NCBI GenBank assembly: GCA_964036275.1
Contig: OZ038433.1
Location: forward strand, 5,869,048-5,933,047
Length of the DNA: 64,000 nucleotides
Origin: Litoditis marina
Taxonomy: Eukaryota; Nematoda; Chromadorea; Rhabditida; Rhabditidae
Direction of reading: 5' to 3'
Positions 1 through 18,700 of this stretch are shown here, one piece after another. A model generated the notes under the pieces. That model did not search any database and had not been told where the DNA came from. It saw nothing but the letters and a program-made list of their open reading frames with translations. Both the position numbers and the translations under genes were made by a program. Numbering within the stretch: the stretch's first letter is position 1; every line of letters starts with the position of its first letter.

Positions 1-2412
1 TGAGAGAAAGGTCCAGCTCACCTCCTTGATTCCGTGCAGCATCGTGGAATATGCGTCGTCGGTCATCAGAAACAGACTTCTCGGCTGCAGGAGCATCGAA
101 CCCACGTAGCGATCAGCCTCACTCTCGGCACACTGAAAGAACTCAGAACTCTCAGTGAAAACTTGAACCATTGCTTACGTGTTACCTGATCACGATTGCA
201 CTGCTAAATAAACCAGATGTCAACCCATTTCCCTTAAATAATATTGAATATGGACCAGTCGTTCCACCTCGACTTGAGTAGAACAATTTTTAGCTAAAGA
301 AACGAGTTATAAAGTCTAAAATCTTATATGAAGATGAAGTGCTCCGCTTCTCTCAAACGTGAGAACAAAGTCTCTGCGATCACGTGCCACGTGAGAATGG
401 GGTATTGGGATCACGTGAAAAGGACTACCTCCTGATTAACCGGTCGATACAAGTCGAGGAGTGCATGGGATCCGAGTGTCAGGGTGACAACCAGTGGGTG
501 GAAGGCTGGTCCGTCCGTGTGCGGGAGAATACCCTGGCCCGGCAGGTACTGTAATCGATCAATAAAAAAATAATAATAACAATAATAATAATAATAATAG
601 TTTATCAACCCGGTATTTGACAGACATTTTCATCAATATTAGGAAACTATCAAACATACCAATAGTTGTTCTTAGTAATTATGGAAAATCGATATAATCT
701 ACAGTAGGTTCTGCTATTAATGGTAATGGGTACGCGGGCGTAGCAATTAGTGATTTGAATAAGTCATTTACATAACAGACAACAAATTGAGATGATGTTT
801 TAACAAACCTCATTGACTAGAATATGATTGGTCGGTTTCGGGAAAACCTCGAGGTCATCTATTTTCTTCATCAGATAACGAAGTTCCTGCAACATAATCT
901 ATATGAATAATAAATACTTTGCTTGCTTGTTTTGTTCAGTTGTTCCGGTGCATTATCAACTATATACGGTGAGTTTTGGCCTTTTGGGTGAATCCTAACC
1001 ATAAGTTTGGTGCGCAACATCACAATTCTGCAAATACTACAGTGCACAGCGATCAAACTACAAACACAGCAGACTCCAAACAAAAGTCCTTGAGCACAAT
1101 TTTTGGAAATCTTCTTCATCCAAGTTCCGTAAAGGATAACTTATTTACAGAATCTCAAGAAACTTCGCTATTAGAGGAAATAGTTTAGATTACGTTTAGA
1201 TTCATCTGTGTTGTCTTACTCTTCTCTAGTGAACGTTGGTCACAATGTTTTAACCGTCGTCCTCACTTTCTTTTCAAAAACTAACCACTGGGAAGTCATC
1301 ATTCGGAATGAGCGCTCTTTTTCCCACGACTCCCCCGTAGTTCTGTAGTCGGCGATTCGATAGATTCTGGAACAATATAAATACATTCAGCACATCTTTA
1401 TCTTCCCAACTCATTCCAATACTAAGATAGTAAGATGCATACCAATATCACCAATCTGGTACTTATTTTGGACCACGGTTAACTGCATCTCAATAATACC
1501 AGCCTGCAGGGCTTTCTACTCAAAACACCGGCCAATTCTACAACTAACCCGGTTTTTAGGTAACCTTTTTCAGGTTACTTGAGTAAGTAATCTCTAAGTA
1601 ACCTCAAACCAAAATCGGTTTACCATCAAAAATAACAACAAAAACGAGTTTTCGAGCCAAAATTGAGGGTAACCGGTTTTTGGTTTCAGGTTACTTTCCG
1701 GTTACCACCGAAGTAACCTGAAAAAAACGGTTACCAAAAAAGGGTTAGGTTACCTAAAAAGCGGGTTAGATGTAGATTCACCCGAAACACCCTCTTTCCG
1801 AAACTTTAACCACACTATTTCTTGATCACCGCCAATTCTATGCCGAGTTTAGTAGAAAAATAGAACAGTTTTTTTCGAGCTGAGCGCAACTGTCAAGTTT
1901 TTTTCTTCCATATATTCAAAACTCGATTTTTCTCAACTGAAAAGTTTGAACTCGATCAACAACCAAAACAACAACTGACCTCCCACTTGGGCTGCGGTGA
2001 GTTGGCAATACACGATAGAAAGAGCTCCTCCTCGTCGGCTGGCACGAAATCCGGGATGTACCAGATGGTGGGCGGAGCCTAAATTCGAAAAATCACTACC
2101 TAAAAGTTCGGTGAGGTCAGAACATGAGTGTCAACAATACATTCAGTAAATATATTATGACTAATGAGAGTTAGTTTCTAGTTCTTGGCTAAAAGGTACA
2201 AACGGATCTGGGGAATATCCCGATTTCGCGAAAAATGCACCTGCATCAAACTACAAACACAAAAAACGGAACAAAATGGTTTCGACCTGATTTCTGTAGT
2301 CTAACGCATTTACATATTTTCTCGACACACTTTCAGCAAAAGGGGGCGAGAAAGTCCGCGTTTCGCGACTTACGTTGTGGACCCTGAACTTATCCAAGTC
2401 AGCCAATGGCAT
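1..2412 (-). CDS. ALKBH6: ALKBH6-like Fe(II)/2-oxoglutarate dioxygenase, 3' end outside window
   Basis: AlkB-family oxygenase; human ALKBH6 is a nuclear/cytosolic member linked to tRNA protection and DNA-damage tolerance. Exons by splice sites and phase: 2374-2412, 1980-2078, 1286-1366, 809-886, 429-548, 22-132, all phase 0, giving 176 residues so far against about 238 in human, so a C-terminal exon with the 2-oxoglutarate arginines lies beyond base 1. Visible family marks: [12 protein letters not shown] near residue 14, NRRLQNYGG near 50, [20 protein letters not shown] around 93-112 with iron ligands H109 and D111, [10 protein letters not shown], and LHGIKE with the third ligand H172. A TTTTCAG acceptor ends at 2436, 23 nt before the ATG, with no exon before it, which suggests trans-splicing. 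Intron 2 carries an inverted-repeat element at 1544-1769. Family assignment is firm; exon ends are hand-called. Confidence 0.93.
1544..1769. mobile_element. 226-bp inverted-repeat element made of GGTAACC-like motifs
   Basis: Ends are 22-bp inverted repeats: CTAACCCGGTTTTTAGGTAA at the left and its near complement at 1748-1769, with one mismatch. The inside is full of GGTTAC/GTAACC in both orientations, so the whole element can fold back. It sits in ALKBH6 intron 2. No clear target-site duplication is seen. It is best read as a non-autonomous DNA element (MITE-like). Confidence 0.6.
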
Positions 2413-2435
2413 GGTCGAGGCTCACACGAAACGCC

Positions 2436-3901
2436 CTGAAAACCCGCACAGATGATAATATCCGCTGCCCTTTTTGCACAACATTCAGAGAGGCCGTACG
2501 CAGGAATATCCCGGTGCCCAGATCCCTGTCTGTCTCTCTCTCTTTCAATAGCGTCTAAGAGCGAGGAAATAGCGTTTGCTCGCAGAGACGCAGGATTCCG
2601 GCTACCAATTGGCGTTTTTCTGCATACGGGCTCTGACTATTTCTTCTCATGCCCAACATACCTATCTCTCCCAAAAACTTTATTTTACTTTGCTAAGTTC
2701 GCTGGGAACACCCGAGAAACATTGTTCAGATATCCAAATAGCTGCGTACTGCAATAAACAGACATTGACGCATTATTTGAAAACATTTATTAAACTAGAA
2801 AAACGTTAGTAAAACGGAATTTTAACTAATTATTAAAGTCTATACATATTTAAAACTTATGATCATACATACAAAACTCAAAAAAGGCATTATCAATGAA
2901 ATACAAGTGAAAGAGTGAGGTAACTTGAAACAGTGAGAACTCTATAACAAGGGTTGGTCAGATTTGGTTAAAAGTAACACAACCACTCAATCAAGGTAAG
3001 CATCTCCGAAATCAATACGTATCTTTTACGTAACGTTTAAAGAATCATAATACAATGGAATACAAGTTAACCGTGAACACTGTATGAAAGACCATTACAG
3101 GAGTAGGGTGAATATCAGACACAGGGGTAAAAAGCTAGCATTATTACATGTCATATCCGAAAAACTAGGCAAGATGTATAACTCGCATCGTGTAAGGTAG
3201 AGTACAGTTTTTGTCACCCCTCAAGCTAGCCAGCGACTGTTGTAAGTGAATGTGGAAATCAATCAAAATCCAGATTGTCGTTAAAACAGATTGACTTTTT
3301 GAAACAGCGACAAAAACAATAACCCTGGGACCTCAAAAATAATGGATAACAAACGGAGCGGTAACTAACAACAAAAGTAACCAATATCCCATAACTATGG
3401 TTTCTGCCACAAAAAAAATCGGTTTCTTTTGTTGTCGGTTACTTTCGTCAATCGCACGAACCGGTCACTCAAACCGATGCCCGCGGTGAGATACTATTCA
3501 CAGGTAATCTTAGAGTAGATTGATAGGAGTGGACGATGAAAATTATAGTACAGTAACAATGAAAAGTACTTTTCCCGTCAAAACTGCGTTAGGCGTTAGT
3601 ACTATACGGCTAAACTGAGAAAAACGATAGAAAACGAGAGTGAAAAGATTACTCAGTTAATAAAACACATTAAAACTAATCATATACTAGTATTATATGA
3701 TATTATTAGTCATATTTACAGCTATACAAACGATTAATGAAAGTTGTCTTTAGGCGCAGTTACGATCCACCTCTTTGAAAAGCGATGCATGAAAAACTAC
3801 ACAGCAGAAACAGGATCAACTAGTCGGAAAACCTTCATAATTGCAGCCCGATTCGGTGGATCTCAACCGCGACTACTTGTCGGCAGCCTGCGAGCATGGT
3901 C
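2436..3901. other. Intergenic, FOXN1/4 to ALKBH6
   Basis: No coding exon could be supported. The stretch holds the 3' flank of the FOXN gene, a CT-rich patch near 2528-2548, and a diverged GGTTAC-type inverted patch near 3355-3480. The ORFs here (for example 2452-2757) have no family similarity and no splice support. Confidence 0.6.
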
Positions 3902-10726
<6,825 letters not shown>

Positions 10727-10993
10727 ACTCTGCAAAAAAAGAAATTTGTAAGAATTGGTAATTACGTAATAGCTTAGTATTTGAGAGTAATTAAAATGTA
10801 TTGAATGTTAATATTTAAACAATTCGAAAAACAACGTTGTTAAGACATGCATGAGATGAGCTTCATTCAACAATCGTTATTGAAGTCACACCAGGCCAGA
10901 AAACGATCATAATAAATATATTTCTTCTTAAAGGGGCGGAACTGTTCCATAGATCGATAATTAGCTATGCATAACCCTGGGGTATGGGGGTAG

Positions 10994-11080
10994 ATACCCC
11001 CTTTATACCGGTATGCATAACCCTGGGGTATACCGGGGTATACTACCCCAGGGTTATGCATACCGGTATAAAGGGGGTAT
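10994..11080. repeat. Perfect palindrome, 37-bp arms, 13-bp loop
   Basis: The left arm 10994-11030 and right arm 11044-11080 are exact reverse complements (ATACCCCCTTTATACCGGTA ... ). Part of the left arm, GCATAACCCTGGGGTA, occurs again at 10969-10984, so the block is a nested set of inverted and direct copies. It lies upstream of the forkhead gene. Confidence 0.85.
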
Positions 11081-11976
11081 CATTGACTCAATGTCATGGG
11101 AAAAGTAACTTGAAAATTAGGCAAATATAATAACAAAGCTGAGATATTGCAAAGGGCCGAGACCTATGTGCGACCGGTGGCCAATTTTCGAATTTCGTCA
11201 TTCCCGCGCGAACTGACACAGAAAAAGATCGAAGGCACCGTAACCCGATAGCAAAATTATGCAAATTTTGACGCAAACTGTTTGTTTAGAAATAACTATC
11301 ATTCTAAATAAATTGATAATCATTTTGAAACAAATTTGTTACTTTTATACATTTCTATGAAAATGAGCAATTTTTAAGAATCATTAAAGTGAATACACCT
11401 TTCTCCGGAGGAATAATACTTTTAGCTACTTATGATAATAAAAGTATCTAATGGAAATATATTCCAAAGCCCGATAATTAGTTGGGATACACTTTATTGC
11501 AAGAAGAGCGTTAAATATCCCGTATACGAACAATAACATGAGAAATATCTTCTGAAAACAGATATAAAGGCAAATACAAGTGGTAAGAGGTACTATATCA
11601 TGAGAAGCGCAACAGGGGTTGATGAATACGAATACAAATAGAACAAAGTCATACGTTGGACAACTACGTTTAAAACATGCATGAAGTTTACTGAACTAAC
11701 TACTACTTTTAGTGTATATACAAACGCTAAAAAATATTCGACAACACGATGCAACTGAAATGTAACGTAGATACCTTGAGCATGGAAGAGAACTTGACCT
11801 TACTCGACAAATTCTCACTTTATAATAAAACATATCCGCCCTGTACAATAAGGAACTTTCAACGAGATAAAACGATGTATAAAACGATTATGCAGTAAAA
11901 ACTACTATACAACTATCATTTGATGAAGTTGACAAAAGCACACCGAAATAACAAAAATCACGCAAATTCCACAAGG

Positions 11977-12177
11977 AACCGCGAATTTCGTTAACCCTGC
12001 CAGTTAACCGTTAATCATTTAACCACTGTTTACAGTTAACCATTTTTCTGTTAACCCTTTGGTAACCCTTTTTTTCTAACGTCTTTTGGGCAAAATTCGC
12101 GGTTACCGTGGTTAACAAAAGTGTTAACCATTTTTTTGGTTAACGGTTAACTGGCGCGGTTGACAAAAAACGCGGTT
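11977..12177. mobile_element. 201-bp inverted-repeat element made of GTTAAC motifs
   Basis: The ends are inverted: AACCGCG ... CCAGTTAACCGTTAA at the left matches the reverse complement of TTAACGGTTAACTGGCGCGG at the right. The interior repeats GTTAACC/GGTTAAC many times. It has the same architecture as the element at 1544-1769 but a different core motif. Intergenic. Confidence 0.55.
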
Positions 12178-12354
12178 AAATAAAGAATTCGCCCAAAATC
12201 AACGAAATTACCCACAATTATGATACAAGAAGGGCAAGAAATAACACTAAAAAGTGAATTATAACAAGTCATGTTATACGACACTGAGAACGAATGACCG
12301 CACGAGAACGTATAAAAATAGGAAATCACTGCTTACTTAGCAAAAGAAACAACT

Positions 12355-12425
12355 TCTGTCTCTCTCTTGCTTTCTCTCTCTCTATCTATCTCCCTCTCTC
12401 AGTCTCTCTCAGTCCAAGCCATATA
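12355..12425. repeat. CT-rich simple repeat
   Basis: An imperfect TCTC/TATC run on the plus strand covers the 3' end of the RING gene and supplies its stop-codon surroundings. On the minus strand it makes a GA-rich 3' UTR. Confidence 0.75.
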
Positions 12426-13807
12426 ACCGCATCGCATCCTGCACTGCCTTCCCGCACGCAGGATAGGGACAATACTTCGGCAGATTATCCTTATCTAGAT
12501 GATAAATCACGCATCTGAAAGCAATTGAAACTAGCCAATGCAGCTTCAAGAAAGTGCACACATGAGATAACCATTTTTTTCCGGAAAGCTACCGACTACT
12601 TTCTAATTTTCTATATTGGTCTTTTTGTTACAAAGTTGGTGGCGAATTCCTACTAAACCGAACCGCCACTGCTACTAAACGACTAGCGGAATTCAACGAT
12701 TTAGTAAGCGTGTAGGATGTTTTTAGGCAAGATTGCCAAACTATGTTAAAGTGAGCGTAGCCTAACATACGTACCCGCAGGGGAATAACCGTCCGTTTCT
12801 GTCATCTTCACCGGGCGATCTGCACTGATCCTGGGGACACGGTCCATCGCGGAACGTCAGTGGATACACAGTCTCCAGTGCTGAAACCATACTCCAGTAA
12901 AGTTATCCGAATAGCCAGAAAAAATGAAAGGTCGACAACTTTCCGCCCGAAACTACACAAATTTGTCCATGTTTTATGCAATATCATTAATTTTTCACGT
13001 TTTTAAATCGAAGACGGGCTCCTTTTCGTCGAATAGTCGGACCTTACTGTTGTCGGACCTTGGTTGCTGGAACAATCAGAAACTGGTGAAAACGCCGACA
13101 TATTCCATTCATACTCGGCTTCTATTCATGCCATACTCTGATATCGCCAAATAGAGATTCATATTGGTTATAACACTATAGAAAAACTCAAAACCCTGAC
13201 ACGATGGTGAGAACTGGCTAAACCACGAGTGAGAAGATGCAATCACGGATTTGTGACTGCAAACGGACAAAGAAGCGCAACTCTATTCGAAATATCGATT
13301 TAATATATGTGAGCTTCACTCATTACTGCTCAGGCCCACCGACCAGCTCACAAAAATGAATAACAGAGCGGTTGAAACTCACTGGTTAGCGGACAAATGT
13401 GACACTTGTTCATTTCCTTTTGAGTATGACAGGTTGAGCACATTATATGACCGCACTCGAGAGCCACTAGGCGGAACGTAGTCTGGATGAATATGATAAT
13501 TAGATTGATCTCTTCTTTAGTTTTTTCGCCGTCACTTTTTGCATTTTCGGTTTGTCTTCGGATACTTTTCTATACTTCTAATCAGTTGTTCAATGAATAT
13601 ACGTATTCTTATCATAAGGCAGATATATTAGAGGTGTAATTACAGCAAACTAGGCGATAGTTTGGAGGAACCATTTATGAAACAAGCACTCGAATACTAC
13701 TAATACTAAACTCATCGACATACCTCGCCGATGGAATTCAAATCATCGAAACATATAAAACACTTGAACATCAATCGATGAGCAGTTTTCGATTCATCCA
13801 TCACCAT
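12409..13807 (-). CDS. Small RING-type zinc-finger protein, not assigned to a family
   Basis: Likely E3 ubiquitin or SUMO ligase by its RING. Exons 13724-13807, 13383-13482, 12775-12880, 12409-12514, stop TGA 12409-12411, 131 residues if the ATG at 13807 is used. RING residues: CFIC, then after a gap ECGHIMCSTC, then CHICP (C-x2-C, C-x-H-x2-C-x2-C, C-x2-C) near residues 15-56. A cysteine-bearing tail follows, with CPQDQC and YCPYPACG. The first exon stays open for 13 codons upstream of the ATG back to a TTTCTGTTTCAG acceptor, so it could be a trans-spliced first exon or an internal exon of a longer gene. All junctions keep phase. Small meiotic RING proteins (RNF212/ZIP3-like) are one possibility, but nothing beyond the RING supports this. 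Confidence 0.72.
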
Positions 13808-13898
13808 CTCATTGAAGCCAATCTGATCCAAGATGACAAATTTCCACTGAAACAGAAACAATGATATACCGGCATGATCGGCCGTTAACCAACCAGTA

Positions 13899-13992
13899 GG
13901 TATAGAATAGAATAGAATTTATTCGCGATTGAACACGTGACATTTCCACATACTATGTGGCACTCCAAAAGGGTTAATAGAGAGAGAAAATT
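13899..13992 (-). mobile_element. 3' tail of a non-LTR retroposon ending AATAAA(TTCTA)n
   Basis: On the minus strand it reads GAGTGCCACAT ... CACGTGTTCAATCGCGAATA, then AATAAA and a TTCTA microsatellite. The same sequence occurs at 51910-51998, and a shorter relative at 61608-61665. Shared 3' ends with a poly(A)-like signal and a microsatellite tail are typical of LINE or SINE 3' ends. Confidence 0.55.
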
Positions 13993-14167
13993 GAAAAGAA
14001 GAGGGATGTATGAGCGTAGGCTGAGCCATGTGCAACGGTCACAAAAGCGATAGTAACCAAAAACTATATTCTAGTTATCGTAAAAACTAACTATAAAAAT
14101 CGGTTGCCTATTGAGGTAATCTGAAACACAGGTTACTGAAAACTGGTTAAGTTACCAAAACATCAGC

Positions 14168-14404
14168 GGCCGTATTCACTAAGCTCAAATAGCCGGGTGA
14201 GCTATTTGAGCAAATTTTCAATGCAAATTTATAGGGCGTTTGTCTATTTATTCGTACTGTTTAATAAGCTTTTAGTCGAGTTAGGCAGAACATTTCCAGG
14301 TATGAGCGAAAACTAATAAACACTTGAATGAACCATTGAGAGAACTTCTATTGCAACTTTACTCAAATAGCTTACCCGCCTATTTCAGCTTAGTGAATAC
14401 GGCC
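14168..14404. mobile_element. 237-bp MITE with about 40-bp inverted ends
   Basis: The left end GGCCGTATTCACTAAGCT plus CAAATAGCC is mirrored at 14363-14404 (ending AGCTTAGTGAATACGGCC). The two ends are perfect for the outer 18 bp. The interior is AT-rich without a long ORF. A target duplication is not obvious. Confidence 0.65.
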
Positions 14405-15305
14405 ACTGGTTAGATTTAGAATGTTGGAATTCCCCCACCTTCTGACAAACGACCACTATCCGCATCATATGCGGGGCGGGAGACACAAATAGGGGGGACG
14501 AGAACATCTTGGCCATTTCCTTGCCATCGCGCCAGTAATATGTGAGGCTGTCAACAAGTTTTCGTTCATTATTATTTATACAATGAATTATGTATTGTGT
14601 AATCTATAGCCTTCTATACACTTTTATATGAATACACTATGAAGAAAAGGAACTACTACATCATCCGGTATAATTGCAAGCTTACCAGTTTAACAGCGTA
14701 AGTTTTAAAATTCGAAAAGCATAATAAGTTCTCGCAAATTTACATTTTTCGAACTGAAAATATAACTGCAAGCTAAGCTATCACAGATATCAAATAGTAT
14801 TTTATAAATAACTCATTACTTTAACCAAACTTCATTTTCCCATAAACCGCCTATTCAATTCAGTTGGATATGCGGTCAAATTTTCATGGTGCCTGTGCAA
14901 ATCACACGGTAAAAAAAACCCTTCACTCATATACCAGTAAGGTCTGACTGAGCGACGAAAAGTAGTCCGTTTTCAGATGTCTACATGTGAAAATTAATGA
15001 TTTTTCATCAAAAGTAGACCGATTTTCTGCTTTTCGGCGATAAAGTAGTTCGTTTTTCGATTTTCTCTGACTATCCGGACAACCTTACTGATGTATGCCT
15101 TCGCTCTTTCCTAACAGAGTGTGCCAATTATATTACAAACAACACCAACCGTATTCCGACACAATCTGGATTTTTCTTAAAATGAAAGGAGAGCTGGAGC
15201 ACGTCTCCACTTCTCGGTTGAATGGTGGACAACGCTTCATTGGTCTTATCTCCCGGCAGGCTGAAATTGAACAGAGCTGAGAAAAAACTGCTAAGAAATC
15301 TGATG

Positions 15306-15593
15306 AACTTTTTCTCGAACCGACTCTTCCCGAACCAAAATAGAACCGATTCTTCCCCAACCAGGTGGTTCGTTCCAAAACCGAACCAAACTTGGACTAA
15401 CAAAATTTCGATTGTTCCGAACCAAAGTAACTAATTAATGCTGAAGTTGGTCGACTACGCAACGTTTTTTAGGGTTTGGTTCGGTTTCCTATCGGTTTGA
15501 ATATGTAAGTGGTTCGGTTTCTCACCGAACCAACTGGTTCGGAAAGAGGTGGTTCGGTTTCGGTTCAGAAAGAGTCGGTCCGGGAAGAAATTT
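15306..15593. mobile_element. Inverted-repeat element made of GGTTCGG/CCGAACC motifs
   Basis: The left half contains CGAACCGACTCTTCCCGAAC and further CCGAACC units. The right half contains the complementary GGTTCGG units, ending AGAGTCGGTCCGGGAAG. The same design as other short-motif foldback elements here. It lies just 3' of the FASTK-family gene stop. Confidence 0.5.
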
Positions 15594-15787
15594 GCCAAGA
15601 TAAATAGGACGAACTAAAACTAATCTGCACAATTGTCGAGAGAAACGGTGTTTTGTACAACCCCAATGTTTGGAGAAGGGACTGTTAAAGAGATACGGGT
15701 TGTATTCCTATTTTGAGTGGATAAGAGGAGAAACCCACAATTTTCCGAACTTTCCGTGAGAGCGATGTTTATCTATTAACTTCATCG

Positions 15788-18700
15788 TTAAACTAACGAT
15801 ATGGTGGTGAAGTTGTTCCCGACGGCTTCCATTTCCACCGAATGAATGTCCTCCGTGTCCAACGTGCAGAAGCCGAAACTCGGCAGCCGCTCCAAATCTG
15901 TCTGCAATGGGGGCACAGTTCCAAAACAAGTTACAACAGTAATATTTCTCTAACTTATTTGCCCACCAATAAATTGGGAAGATACACGACTTTCGATGAC
16001 ATTCGCAAATTCGCAAATGTTTTCTAGGCTTAGGCTAAGGTAAATCTTCTTAATGACTTTAGGAATTTGTTTTTGACGGTTGGCCATTACAAATCGGTGA
16101 AAACGAGGGGCATCTTCCAATTTATTTCTAGTAGGTCAAAAACTAGAGAAACTATAACAGTACCGTGAAAGCAATATAGATGGACCCGCTTCCTTTCTTC
16201 CGGAACATGTGTCGTAGATCTGTATTGCCCACACAGGCGAAGATTCCCTTGTGAACCACTTGTACCACCTCCATTGAGGGTCCGTCAAAAACTGTACTTT
16301 CTGGAATTAATATCAGTAATTCTCCGACTTTTTATGTACGTGATATTTCAAAATGATCTCAAGTTGTTTTCATTCCTACGTCGACTATCACAGTATGAAT
16401 TTGAAACTATTTGTACGGAAAGTTATTATCGGAAATCTTTCAGGATAGTCGTATCGTTTTTTGTATGCTACAACAATCATCTTACAACAAGAATCAGATA
16501 TCGAAGGCAACATTGAGACGGTAATTCAACTGCGTACTGTGAGAATTCACGTGAGTAAGAGAAGAACTATAAACCACTTGCCGATGAGTCACGGAAGCAA
16601 CAAATGCCTGGAAAGAGCAAAGAAATGTCAGGAAACCAAACCCATAACAATTCCGAAAAACAAAACTCAAAAAAAGAAACTTTATTAAACAGTTCCAATA
16701 AGCAAAACACTAAACTCTGGTAGCACGAATATTAAATATTAGATACGAGAAGGCAAATATTCACTCCACAAATGAAATGTGTGCTATCTTACAATAACGA
16801 CATGACTCAATTAAACATGTGAGGGCAAAAACAACTGAACAAACCCTATAACAAAACCTACACTACAAACTACAAAAACTATATGAGATCAACAACCATA
16901 AATAAACAACTACTTACTCGTGAGCAATTGAGTCAAATAGGTCACCTTGTCGGCCTGTGTGGAACAACTTAACAATCGACTATCGAATACGACAATCGGG
17001 TTTCTGTTGCTGTTCCTCAGTAGACGAAGGGACATCCTATCTGGTCCGAGAAGGGTAGACTCCAGGTCAGCCGGACTCACGTTCAACCTCTAAAAATACA
17101 AAACTACTAAACAAATCGATGAAAAGGTCATAAATCACATTCAACCTCTAGAAAAAGGAGTAACCGGAACCGCACAATATTGGTATCTGGCGTCCCTGCC
17201 AACATCGTAGAGTCAAACTATAATTTCAATCCAATAATGCTGTAGCATCATTCATGAGATGAAATTGTAGTTTGTTGTTGTTGGAAACTGGCTCGCATCT
17301 ACAGAGATTGTGTAATTGACAGCCGCGTACCTGGTGTAGTTGGCTCCAATTGAAGAGAATGACCGGACGGGGCACCTGCTCCTTCCACACGCCCTGAGCG
17401 ACCAGCCGATTGTTCTGCAATGATGATGCTATCTATGGCAAACCAAATTATTTATGAAATATGCGACATCTGCCTTTCAGACGCAAAACGCTTACGCTAG
17501 TCTTTTTTTTATCAAACTAGAACATCTAAGTTAACTCATATATGACTTTCTCTCGTCCAACATAGCTGACAAGAACACAATCAACTATGCCATGCCTTTT
17601 ATTACTTGCGACGAAAGAAATACGCAAATGCGCTCTCTAAAAGTTTTGCAAAATGGCTTGTCCGCAACGGTTTTATGACACATAATGTAACTTTATCCAA
17701 AACTTACTTCGTCAAGCACAACTCGTGATTCACACAAACATCCCACATCATCCACATACGACGATCCGATATGAGTAGAGGGTGCAATCTGATAATAATG
17801 ATGAATAAAAAGTCAGACCACAATTTTCATCCATTTAGTATGGAATTGCACCGTATCTGATTCCGTAAAAGATTATTGTATTGTATTGTATTTTGTACAG
17901 AACACCGATGAGCCAAAAGCAGAGATGAGTGACTATATTTGGGATTCGGGCAGCGCAACAAAACCAATCTCAAATCGCTCCGAAAATATACCTTTAACAG
18001 TCCGTCCTTCAACAACATGTCTCTACAAGATTCCATATTCTTTCCTCCAAATTTACACTTGAAAGCAGCGTCAACCTGTAAACCATAAAACGTCAATATA
18101 CATTATTCTATTCTAGTAACCGAATCAGAGCAAAGTTGATTAACTTATTTGGCAAAAGGTTTGAAAACTGGAATATGAAAAAGAGATTGAACCACAATAA
18201 GAATATAATAAAAGTACTAGTTATTAACTATCGGATAGCATTTTATTGTTATTTCTAATGAGATTATCGATTAGTCTATCAAAAAGATAGAAATGTGTAT
18301 TACCGCCTCTTGACTATCCAAATCGAATCCGAATGACTTTCTATCCGCCACAGGCCCCTTATAGTTTTCAGCAAAGCTCATCTTGACACACGCCTGAATC
18401 TGGAGCACCTTCATCACATTGTACATCTTCTCCTCCAAACTTCTGAAAATAAATACTTTAGCAAATTATGAGTAAGATTGTAACATTCTTGTACGTTTGA
18501 GTTACGCACAAAAAGTGTATACCAAAATTTCTGGTTAGCTTACCGAGAAACTCGATTAGATATAGAATTGCCCAGAAAGAAGCTCTGCATACCTGGAGGA
18601 CTGCATGAGTTGGGCAACAAAGTCCTTGTTGAGCGCGGTCTCGGCCAATTCTATGGTCAACTGGTCGAAGTAAGCGAGTGAGTGGATGAGATTCAGCCAG

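Larger units (their letters stand above)
10730..12408. other. Intergenic, RING gene to FOXN1/4
   Basis: No gene supported. It contains the palindrome at 10994-11080 and the GTTAAC-motif inverted-repeat element at 11977-12177, then AT-rich unique sequence. The FOXN promoter or polycistron spacer must lie here, but I recognise no specific site. Confidence 0.6.
13847..15787. other. Intergenic, FASTK-family gene to RING gene
   Basis: No coding exon supported. It holds a retroposon tail at 13899-13992, the MITE at 14168-14404, AT-rich unique DNA, and an inverted GGTTCGG-motif element at 15306-15593. Confidence 0.6.

Noticed and set aside
3355..3480. Another GGTTAC-type inverted element
   Set aside because: Complementary words are present but the ends are too diverged to define an element.
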